Shown here one piece after another: positions 1 through 5,468 of a stretch of DNA of 7,347 nucleotides. The translations under genes were made by a program, and so were the position numbers. Source of the stretch: Methanosarcinales archaeon (GTDB lineage: Archaea; Halobacteriota; Methanosarcinia; Methanosarcinales; Methanocomedenaceae); NCBI GenBank assembly GCA_030638625.1, contig DAOWEE010000120.1, positions 1 to 7,347 of the forward strand, given 5' to 3'. Numbering within the stretch: the first letter of the stretch is position 1; each line of letters opens with the position of its first letter. A model generated the notes under the pieces. It was not told the DNA's origin and searched no databases. It was given only the letters and a program-made list of their open reading frames with translations.

Positions 1-2171
1 AGCAGGAGATTGAAGGGCTGAACAAGCAGATGGCTGAACTCTCTGGTGATATGGATGACCTTGAATCCAACCGTGCACAGCTCAAGAGTGTGCAAAAGGA
101 CCTGGATGATACCCTGCGGGGATTACAGCAGGAATATATGACTGCTGAAGCCAGGATAAGGGCTGCTAAGGAAGTGTCAGGTTACAGCAATGCAGTGGAG
201 AAGTTGCTAAAGGCCAAGGATATGAGGGAACTGCCTGGCATCTATGGTACCATTGCCCAGCTGGGTAAGGTGGACCAGGAATATGCCACTGCCCTGGAAG
301 TGGCAGCGGGCGGTCGTATGCAGGGCATGGTGGTGGATACTGATGAAGATGCATCCCGCGCCATATCTTTCCTCAAGCGCCAGCGGGGCGGCAGGGCTAC
401 ATTCCTGCCATTGAACAAGATGGCAAGTGCTTCAGGTTTTCGTGATGTATCCAATATGCCAGGTGTAATAGGTTATGCCATTGACCTGGTGGATTATGAT
501 TTAAAGTTCGAACCCGCGTTCAATTATGTGTTCAGGGATACCGTTGTGGTGGAAGACCTGGAAACTGCAAGGCGGCTGATGGGCGGGCTTCGTATGGTAA
601 CCCTGGAGGGAGAGGTGGTTGAGAAGAGCGGTGCCATGACCGGAGGCAGTCGCGGCCGCAGTGGTGTGTCCTTTGCTGCAATTGAAGAAGATAAGATTAC
701 CAAACTGGCTGAGCAGATAACTGAATATGAATCAAGGCGCAGTGCAGCCATTAATAAACTGGACAGTGTGGAGGGACACGTCGCTTCAGTCCAGACAGAG
801 ATGCGGGAGCTGGAAACCGGGATTGCTAAAAAACAAATGGCTATTGAAGAGATTAACAGCCGTGGAGAGAGACTTACTGCCCTGATTACCGAGAAGGAAG
901 CAGAACGGGCAGAGATCGAGACCGGGCGTGCTGAACTGCGCAAAGAGATGGAGAATGTCGAGGACAGCAAGCAGGTAGCTGAGCAGGAGATTGCAAAGCT
1001 CAATGATAAGGCTGAGGAACTGGAAGAGCAATTGAAAGGTTCAAAAGTGCCTGAACTGAACGAACAGGCCCAGCGTATAGAGGACGAGATACGGCGGCTT
1101 GAGAACCGTACCCGGGATATTGAGGCTAACATCAACAACCTGGAAACCGAATCCAAATTTGCAACTGATAAAACTGAAGAGATTAAGACACGGCTTGCTG
1201 AATTGGATGGCAGGAAAGATGAACTGCGCCAGAAGATTAACGAATTGCGCACTAAGATAGATGAACTGGACCTGTCTCTTGAGGACAAGTCAAAACGTGA
1301 GCAGGAACTGGACGTTGAACTGGCAGATATGCGCAAACGGCGTGAAGATTTGCAAATGGAATTCAGTTCATGGCAGAAGCAGTTAGAGGAGGTCAAGGTC
1401 AGGCTGGAGAACTCCAGGAGGCAGATGATAGCGTTAAATGCCACCCGGGACACCCTTGCAGAACAGATAAAGGAGTACAGGTCTGAGCTGGATGAGCGTG
1501 GCGTGGAACTCACTGATGAGGTGCCCACACTGGAGGAAGTGCAGACCCGTATAGCGTCTATTGTTCGGGCTATGACCAGACTGGAGCCTGTTAATATGCG
1601 TGCCATTGACGAATATGACGAGGTTGAACAGCGCAGTGTTGATTTAAAGGAGCGCAGGGATATCCTGAGCCATGAACTTGATGAAATAATGGAGCGTATC
1701 CACAGGTACGAGCAGATGAAGAAGGCGGCGTTCATGGAATGTTTTGACGGCATCAATGAACATTTCAAGGTTATATTCCCTGAACTATCGGACGGACCAG
1801 GGGAACTGTTGCTTGAAAATGAAGAGGACCCCTTCGCCGGCGGTCTCACTATGAAGGTCCAGCCAAAGGACAAGACCCTGCAGCGCATGGAATCACGCTC
1901 AGGCGGGGAGAAGAGTTTGATTTCAATGACACTGCTGTTTTCAATCCAGCAGTACCGACCCGCACCGTTCTATGCGTTCGATGAAGTGGATATGAACCTT
2001 GACGGTGCCAATGCAGAAAAGATGGCAAGACGTATCAAGAAGTCATCTAAAACTGCACAGTTTATTGTAGTGAGCCTGCGAAAGCCAATGGTACAGGCTG
2101 CTGAGCGGACCATCGGGGTTACCATGCAGGACAATGACATCACCAGCATCACCGGTGTCAAACTGAATTAA
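1..2171 (+). CDS. smc: Chromosome segregation/condensation protein SMC, C-terminal part (5' end outside window)
   Basis: SMC dimers with kleisin partners hold and compact chromosomal DNA using two ABC-type ATPase heads. The frame is open from position 3 at the left edge, so the first ATG at 30 is internal. About 720 residues are visible. SMC proteins usually have about 1,170-1,190, so the N-terminal head with Walker A is missing. Order seen: end of the first coiled-coil arm (to about 236); hinge (about 237-665, GIYGTIAQLG through AMTGGSRGRSG); a long Glu/Lys/Arg/Leu-rich second coiled-coil arm (about 690-1580); then the C-terminal head starting at EPVNM (1584). The head holds the signature SGGEKS (1899-1916), Walker B FYAFDEVDM (DE at 1980-1985), and the FIVVSLRKPM and IGVTMQ segments. 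The residue before SGGE is Arg, where Leu or Met is usual. The stop is TAA. No scpA-like kleisin gene follows; the next gene is convergent. Family assignment is very secure. Confidence 0.97.
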   Translation, partial: QEIEGLNKQMAELSGDMDDLESNRAQLKSVQKDLDDTLRGLQQEYMTAEARIRAAKEVSGYSNAVEKLLKAKDMRELPGIYGTIAQLGKVDQEYATALEVAAGGRMQGMVVDTDEDASRAISFLKRQRGGRATFLPLNKMASASGFRDVSNMPGVIGYAIDLVDYDLKFEPAFNYVFRDTVVVEDLETARRLMGGLRMVTLEGEVVEKSGAMTGGSRGRSGVSFAAIEEDKITKLAEQITEYESRRSAAINKLDSVEGHVASVQTEMRELETGIAKKQMAIEEINSRGERLTALITEKEAERAEIETGRAELRKEMENVEDSKQVAEQEIAKLNDKAEELEEQLKGSKVPELNEQAQRIEDEIRRLENRTRDIEANINNLETESKFATDKTEEIKTRLAELDGRKDELRQKINELRTKIDELDLSLEDKSKREQELDVELADMRKRREDLQMEFSSWQKQLEEVKVRLENSRRQMIALNATRDTLAEQIKEYRSELDERGVELTDEVPTLEEVQTRIASIVRAMTRLEPVNMRAIDEYDEVEQRSVDLKERRDILSHELDEIMERIHRYEQMKKAAFMECFDGINEHFKVIFPELSDGPGELLLENEEDPFAGGLTMKVQPKDKTLQRMESRSGGEKSLISMTLLFSIQQYRPAPFYAFDEVDMNLDGANAEKMARRIKKSSKTAQFIVVSLRKPMVQAAERTIGVTMQDNDITSITGVKLN

Positions 2172-2204
2172 GAATAACTGTTGATAAACTGGATAAAAAT
2201 AAAT

Positions 2205-2235
2205 GGCAGGCAACAGCTTGTTGTTGTTACCCGCC
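2205..2235 (-). terminator. Hairpin plus T-rich tract, candidate terminator of the purH-FKBP transcript
   Basis: Between the convergent smc and FKBP genes lies an interrupted inverted repeat: GGC-A-GG-C-AACA on the left pairs with TGTT-A-CC-C-GCC on the right, with two mismatches and a 9-nt loop. Read on the minus strand it is followed directly by ATTTATTTTTATC, a T-rich run of the kind that ends archaeal transcripts. On the plus strand no T-run follows, so it suits the minus-strand genes better than smc. The stem is imperfect, and archaea can terminate on T-tracts alone, so the hairpin itself may not matter. Confidence 0.35.
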
Positions 2236-2254
2236 TTACATCGGAACGATCTGT

Positions 2255-3151
2255 TTATTCGGCACCTGCTTTTTGAATAGACACAATCTCAACATCGAAT
2301 ACCAGTGTCTTTCCCGCCAGGAAGAAATTTTGGTCCAGAATGATACTCGTCTCATTGAACCGTACCTGTATGGGCCCGTATTGAGTCTGTACTGTGGTAT
2401 CAGGGATGGGGTTGTGTCGTATTGTCATGTTGGTATCAGTAATATCAATCACCGTAGTGTTCCAGGGTGTTCCCTGGAAGTTATGAACGTCGCCCACTTC
2501 CACTTTATGCCTGATAGTGATATCTGTGGAATTGACAGCCACCACAGTTTCATTCCAGGGCAGGTCTTCGGATGAGAAACTCTCACCCACACCCAGTGCA
2601 AATGACAGATTAACAATATCGCCCATTTCCACAATGGTAAGATTAATCGTTGAACCGGGCAACTGGACAGTATCGCCCACTTCATACTCTGAGCCAAAAC
2701 TCATGGAGAACTGGAATGCAGGCATCTCGGTTATCCGGGGGAAGGTCTGTTCCATCGGAGTTTCATCAATTAGCGGAATTACCTGTATCCTGTCCGGGTC
2801 GGCCGGGCCGTATGCCTTCTCAGGCGGAATGGTTAGGGTTTTGCTCTCACCTTCTTTCATACCCAATACACCGCTATCCATACCTTCTATCGTCTGTCCG
2901 CTGCCGACTGTAAATCGTAGGGGCTCGTAGGAGCGTCCAGGTTCATATAGGCCGGCACCGATGGCAATTTCAGAGTCGGAAGTATCAAAAACCTCACCGT
3001 CTAAAAATTCACCGGTATATTCCATTGTCACGATATCACCAACACTCACTACTGGTCCACCTGTATTTGACAGGAACATCATGGCAACAAGGACGGCTGC
3101 CAAGAGTATCAATGCAATGTAATAGTTATTGAATCCATTATCTTCTTTCAT
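2255..3151 (-). CDS. Membrane-anchored FKBP-type peptidyl-prolyl cis-trans isomerase with large inserted domain
   Basis: Predicted prolyl isomerase/chaperone acting outside the cytoplasmic membrane. From the ATG at 3151 it has 298 residues. An uncleaved-looking hydrophobic segment (about 10-28, YYIALILLAAVLVAMMFL) follows a short polar N-terminus, predicting an N-in anchor. The FKBP fold begins at about 33 (VVSVGDIVTMEYTGEF), with Tyr45, Asp56 (FDTS), the GSGQTIEGMD segment and AYG (Tyr114), and closes with a C-terminal strand near 280-293 (KTLVFDVEIVSIQ). Between AYG and that strand sit about 165 residues, in the place of the insert-in-flap domain of SlyD-like FKBPs but much larger. The insert carries three [YV]E[VM]GD segments, a duplicated block and seven N-x-S/T sequons. 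An in-frame GTG at 3160, seven bases after the purH stop, is an alternative start (301 residues); ATG is preferred because GAGTGAGTG precedes it. The stop is TAA. The gene is probably co-transcribed with purH. Confidence 0.9.
   Translation of the reverse strand: MKEDNGFNNYYIALILLAAVLVAMMFLSNTGGPVVSVGDIVTMEYTGEFLDGEVFDTSDSEIAIGAGLYEPGRSYEPLRFTVGSGQTIEGMDSGVLGMKEGESKTLTIPPEKAYGPADPDRIQVIPLIDETPMEQTFPRITEMPAFQFSMSFGSEYEVGDTVQLPGSTINLTIVEMGDIVNLSFALGVGESFSSEDLPWNETVVAVNSTDITIRHKVEVGDVHNFQGTPWNTTVIDITDTNMTIRHNPIPDTTVQTQYGPIQVRFNETSIILDQNFFLAGKTLVFDVEIVSIQKAGAE
2414..2467 (-). repeat. Second copy of a duplicated block inside the FKBP insert
   Basis: Encodes residues 229-246 of the FKBP (ATG numbering): PWN-TTV-IDITDTNMTIRH. 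It matches residues 198-215 (PWN-ETV-VAVNSTDITIRH) without gaps, exactly 31 residues downstream. PWN, TV and TIRH are identical, and the middle keeps the same beta-strand-like pattern. Each copy contains two N-glycosylation sequons. Confidence 0.7.
2507..2560 (-). repeat. First copy of a duplicated block inside the FKBP insert
   Basis: Encodes residues 198-215 of the FKBP, the partner of the block at 2414-2467. It is followed by VEVGD (217-221), which echoes YEVGD (156-160) and VEMGD (174-178). This suggests the inserted region grew by duplication of a small beta-rich unit. Confidence 0.7.
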
Positions 3152-3166
3152 ATTAGTCACTCACTC

Positions 3167-4786
3167 TTAATGATTGAAATGTCGCATCCCTGTGAACACC
3201 AGTGATACACCGAGCCTGTTTGCAGTAGCAATGACCTCTTCATCCCTTATACTTCCTCCTGGTGATACAATATACCGGAGGTTGTGTTCTGCTGAATGGA
3301 TGATGCTGTCATCAAAGGGGAAGAAAGCATCTGAGGAGAGTACGCCTTCAGACATCACATCTGTTACGTAATCGTCAAATGGGACACCCGGTTTTTCTTT
3401 TTCATATATCAATTCAAGATTTTCCCTGGCCTTGGTGATTGCCAGTTTGCGTATGGAATCCACGCGGTTGGGCTGGCCTGCGCCCATACCCAGCACCATG
3501 TACCGGCCCTTTGAGTATTCCCAGGCAATAATCACTGAATTGGATTTCGTCCGCTTGCAGGCTGCCATTGAAAACTCTGCCAGGCCGCGTTTGGATTCAG
3601 GGAAATCATGTTCGCTGACCACATCCCATTTCTCGAACACACCAATGTCCCTGGACTGCTGCAGCATTCCACCCATGATGTGGGTGAATCTGCTCTCCAC
3701 CTTGATGCCTTCGTTCATTTCAGGCAACTCAAGAAGCCGAAGGTCCTTGCTCTTATCTTTTAAGAATTCAAGTGCGTCCGGTTCAAATCCGGGCGCCAGT
3801 ATGACTTCGACGAATTTTCCCTTCATGAACATGGCAGTGTCAAGGTCTACGGTCCTGTTGAAGCATATGATACTGCCGAATGCTGATATTGGGTCGCCGT
3901 CCCATGCCGCCGAGAGCGCACTGTGAAGCGTGTCCCCGGTGGCAAGTCCGCAGGGGTTGTTGTGTTTGACCACACAGGCTGCCGGGACACCCTGCAGTTC
4001 CATTATGGTCTGCATGGCATTATCGGTATCCACATAATTGTTATATGACATCTCCTTACCGTGATGCTGCACAGCCTTTGAGAGGGTTGCACCTTCCACA
4101 TCAGGCTGTGGATAGAATTTGGCCCACTGGTGCCAGTTCTCCCCGTACCGCAGCGTTTTGCCTGAAACAAATTTGAGCCTCAGCACATCTTCATCAGCAA
4201 GCTGTTTGCTGAGATAAGTGTCGATTGCGGAATCATAATCGGCAGTGTGCCTGAAGGCTTTGACTGCCAGTTTTTCCCTTGTAGGAGTTGACACACTGCC
4301 GTCAGACTGAAGTTCAGTGATAATAGTCTGGTAGTCGGCGGGGTCGGTAACAATCGCTACATGCTTGTAGTTCTTGGCCGATGCACGTACAAGGGTAGGT
4401 CCGCCGATATCTATGTTCTCGATGGCATCCTCAAGGGTCACATCTTTTTTCGCTACGGTTTCCCTGAATGGATACAGGTTGACCGCTACCAGGTCGATAA
4501 ATTTTATATCATGTTGTTGTGCCTGTGCTACATGCTGGCTGTTATCCCGCAGGCACAGTAGGCCGCCGTGTATTTTTGGATGCAGTGTCTTGACCCTGCC
4601 ATCCATCATTTCAGGAAAATCAGTTATCTTAGAAACATCTTTCACAGTTATGCCGGCATCCCTCAGGGCGCGGGCAGTACCGCCAGTGGAGATTATCTCA
4701 ACACCCATATCAGTGAGTGCTTTTGCTAAATCAACGATTCCTGTCTTATCCGATACACTAAGAAGAGCGCGCTTAACGCTTACCAA
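3167..4786 (-). CDS. purH: Bifunctional AICAR formyltransferase / IMP cyclohydrolase (PurH)
   Basis: Cytoplasmic enzyme for the last two steps of de novo purine synthesis: formyl transfer from 10-formyl-tetrahydrofolate to AICAR, then ring closure to IMP. It has 539 residues, close to bacterial PurH. The N-terminal MGS-like cyclohydrolase domain (1 to about 150) has SDKTG (12-16), STGGT (33-37) and DGRVKTLHPKIHGG (62-75). The formyltransferase part has RYGENWHQ (213-220), the catalytic KHNNPCG (Lys274-His275), ISAFGSI (300-306), GAGQPNRVDS (435-444) and the C-terminal PGGSIRDEEV and FTGMRHFNH. Both domains look intact. The start is TTG (4784-4786), preceded by GGTGAT; homologues also begin just before KRALLSVSDKTG. 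The stop is TAA. Many archaea use PurP and PurO instead, so a full-length PurH implies a folate-type formyl donor. The FKBP gene follows within 15 bases; a small unknown gene lies 62 bases upstream. Confidence 0.97.
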   Translation of the reverse strand: MVSVKRALLSVSDKTGIVDLAKALTDMGVEIISTGGTARALRDAGITVKDVSKITDFPEMMDGRVKTLHPKIHGGLLCLRDNSQHVAQAQQHDIKFIDLVAVNLYPFRETVAKKDVTLEDAIENIDIGGPTLVRASAKNYKHVAIVTDPADYQTIITELQSDGSVSTPTREKLAVKAFRHTADYDSAIDTYLSKQLADEDVLRLKFVSGKTLRYGENWHQWAKFYPQPDVEGATLSKAVQHHGKEMSYNNYVDTDNAMQTIMELQGVPAACVVKHNNPCGLATGDTLHSALSAAWDGDPISAFGSIICFNRTVDLDTAMFMKGKFVEVILAPGFEPDALEFLKDKSKDLRLLELPEMNEGIKVESRFTHIMGGMLQQSRDIGVFEKWDVVSEHDFPESKRGLAEFSMAACKRTKSNSVIIAWEYSKGRYMVLGMGAGQPNRVDSIRKLAITKARENLELIYEKEKPGVPFDDYVTDVMSEGVLSSDAFFPFDDSIIHSAEHNLRYIVSPGGSIRDEEVIATANRLGVSLVFTGMRHFNH

Positions 4787-4789
4787 TAA

Positions 4790-4795
4790 ATCACC
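4790..4795 (-). promoter_or_regulatory. Ribosome binding site of purH (supports TTG start)
   Basis: GGTGAT on the minus strand pairs with the archaeal 16S tail (AUCACC) and lies three bases before TTG. The gap is short, but no ATG or GTG lies near the expected N-terminus in this frame, so the site supports the TTG start. Confidence 0.6.
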
Positions 4796-4814
4796 GCATT
4801 TGATAAGAGGAGAA

Positions 4815-4824
4815 GTTAAATAAA
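4815..4824 (-). promoter_or_regulatory. Candidate TATA box for purH
   Basis: TTTATTTAAC on the minus strand lies about 30-38 bases before the purH start codon. An archaeal start site about 25 bases downstream would fall just before the GGTGAT site. This would let purH and the FKBP gene be transcribed independently of the small upstream gene. The assignment rests on motif and spacing only. Confidence 0.35.
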
Positions 4825-4850
4825 TGTTTCTAATTGCTAATTAATGATTC
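4822..4850 (+). repeat. Left arm of an imperfect inverted repeat flanking the small gene
   Basis: This stretch contains AAATG, then TAATTGCTAATT (4831-4842), then TGAT. The reverse complement of 5224-5252 has the same three blocks in the same order with nearly the same spacing, including a perfect 12-base core. The arms lie on either side of the 89-codon gene. The sequence is AT-rich, so chance is not excluded. Confidence 0.4.
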
Positions 4851-5118
4851 AGGGCTGCTCAGAAAAAGGATAGTCCAGTTTCAATTCTTTGTACGCCCAT
4901 TTGAACTTTTCTTCTATTACCTCTGGGGTGAAGTCTTTTGAGCGGCATTTTTCAAGCAGCTCATATGCCCGCCTGCGCCGGTTACCCAGGTTTTTATTAA
5001 TCTCTTCCTGATCTATGGGCTGGGATTTCCAGCGCAAAACAATATCAGGCACAATCTGTTCCATTATCACCTTAAGGCGTTTGCAGGGAAAATCAACGTC
5101 ATAAATATCTTCTTTCAT
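4849..5118 (-). CDS. Small charged protein of unknown function
   Basis: I do not recognise this protein. From the ATG at 5118 it has 89 residues and ends with TGA. GGTG four bases before this ATG favours it over an ATG 27 bases upstream, which would give 98 residues. It is soluble-looking and largely helical by composition, with no membrane segment or signal peptide. Features seen: a basic run Arg47-Arg50 in the context LGNRRRRAYELLEKC, two cysteines (12 and 58) too far apart to suggest a zinc finger, and an aromatic/Lys-rich C-terminal helix (EEKFKWAYKELKLDYPF). The absence of stops, the ribosome site and a TATA-like box support a real gene. It lies upstream of purH on the same strand and is flanked by a short imperfect inverted repeat. 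The basic run would fit nucleic-acid contact, but that is speculation. Confidence 0.6.
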   Translation of the reverse strand: MKEDIYDVDFPCKRLKVIMEQIVPDIVLRWKSQPIDQEEINKNLGNRRRRAYELLEKCRSKDFTPEVIEEKFKWAYKELKLDYPFSEQP

Positions 5119-5120
5119 AC

Positions 5121-5141
5121 TGCACCATATTAAAATGTGCA
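5121..5141. promoter_or_regulatory. Short dyad at the start of the small gene, possible operator
   Basis: TGCAC and GTGCA form a perfect five-base inverted repeat around an 11-base AT-rich centre, ending two bases before the ATG at 5118. It overlaps the ribosome site and the predicted transcription start, so a bound regulator or a small hairpin here could control the gene. It is short enough to be chance. Confidence 0.25.
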
Positions 5142-5145
5142 TCAA

Positions 5146-5156
5146 TATGTTAAAAA
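5146..5156 (-). promoter_or_regulatory. Candidate TATA box of the small gene
   Basis: TTTTTAACATA on the minus strand lies about 28-38 bases before the ATG at 5118, which would give a very short leader containing the GGTG site. The assignment rests on motif and spacing only. Confidence 0.3.
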
Positions 5157-5223
5157 TGTATTTGAATTAAAGGCGGTGGGACATAAAATACAGGGTGTAT
5201 AGTGTAGAACCCAGCCGCGTGTT

Positions 5224-5252
5224 TGATCAAAAAATTAGCAATTAACTCATTT
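5224..5252 (-). repeat. Right arm of an imperfect inverted repeat flanking the small gene
   Basis: Reverse-complement partner of 4822-4850, with the 12-base core AATTAGCAATTA at 5233-5244. The arms enclose about 430 bases containing only the small gene and its promoter. Confidence 0.4.
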
Positions 5253-5283
5253 GAACTGGTACAGAATCCTCCCATCATAAAAA

Positions 5284-5314
5284 ATTAAAATTTATTATAC
5301 CACAAATTTTTAAT
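5284..5314. repeat. AT-only imperfect palindrome
   Basis: ATTAAAATTT (5284-5293) is complementary, allowing one bulged base, to AAATTTTTAAT (5304-5314), with a 10-base spacer. It could be an AT-rich protein-binding site or simply low-complexity sequence. It ends about 155 bases upstream of the methyltransferase start. Confidence 0.3.
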
Positions 5315-5407
5315 AGTATTTTAACATGGAAAAACAAAAAGGAAGGCATTAGTAAGGATATACATATTATTTGGAACTAATAGATTAATAACAATTTAGA
5401 GTTGTGA

Positions 5408-5415
5408 TTATAAAA
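5408..5415 (+). promoter_or_regulatory. TATA box of the methyltransferase gene
   Basis: TTATAAAA is a near-ideal archaeal TATA element. A start site about 25 bases downstream (near 5435-5440) would leave a leader of about 30 bases that includes the ribosome site at 5455. It gives the gene its own promoter, as expected for a separately acquired locus. Confidence 0.5.
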
Positions 5416-5454
5416 CTCTTCAACCAGAATGTTCCAATACTCTAATAATATAAA

Positions 5455-5463
5455 GGCGGTAAT
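5455..5463 (+). promoter_or_regulatory. Ribosome binding site of the methyltransferase (supports TTG start)
   Basis: GGCGGTAAT matches the archaeal consensus GGAGGTGAT at seven of nine positions and lies five bases before TTG at 5469. The N-terminus this start gives (AILTDNEIRDINNYLQSGK) looks complete for the family. Confidence 0.6.
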
Positions 5464-5468
5464 CCAAC

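Larger units (their letters stand above)
5119..5468. other. AT-rich intergenic region between divergent genes
   Basis: 350 bases separate the small minus-strand gene from the plus-strand methyltransferase. They hold the small gene's promoter, the right arm of the flanking inverted repeat (5224-5252), a very AT-rich imperfect palindrome (5284-5314), and the TATA box and ribosome site of the methyltransferase. I see no tRNA, CRISPR repeat or convincing ORF; the longest ATG-started frame I noticed has eight codons (5326). The step to higher AT content starts here and continues into the methyltransferase. Confidence 0.7.

Noticed and set aside
524..1888. Long minus-strand open frame of 454 codons opposite smc
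   Set aside because: It is Ser/Arg/Leu-rich low-complexity sequence, as expected from the antisense of Glu/Lys-rich coiled-coil codons. The sense strand encodes a clear SMC.
2517..2930. Plus-strand frame of 137 codons opposite the FKBP gene
   Set aside because: It is the shadow of a minus-strand gene with clear FKBP motifs. The predicted protein is Ser/Pro-rich with no family resemblance.
3432..3926. Plus-strand frame of 164 codons opposite purH
   Set aside because: It is antisense to the well-conserved formyltransferase domain of PurH. It has no recognisable motif or ribosome site.
5168..5177. TAAAGGCGGT, repeated at 5451-5460
   Set aside because: The second copy overlaps the methyltransferase ribosome site. 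The first precedes no open frame (TAA follows within a few codons), so a ten-base match in AT-rich DNA is best taken as chance.
5187..5216. Possible GGGT...ACCC hairpin or tRNA-like element near 5190
   Set aside because: It has only four paired bases and no cloverleaf arms, TPsiC loop or anticodon arrangement.
5326..5352. Eight-codon ATG frame in the intergenic region ending TAG-TAA
   Set aside because: It is too short, has no ribosome site, and reading TAG as sense adds only one codon before TAA.
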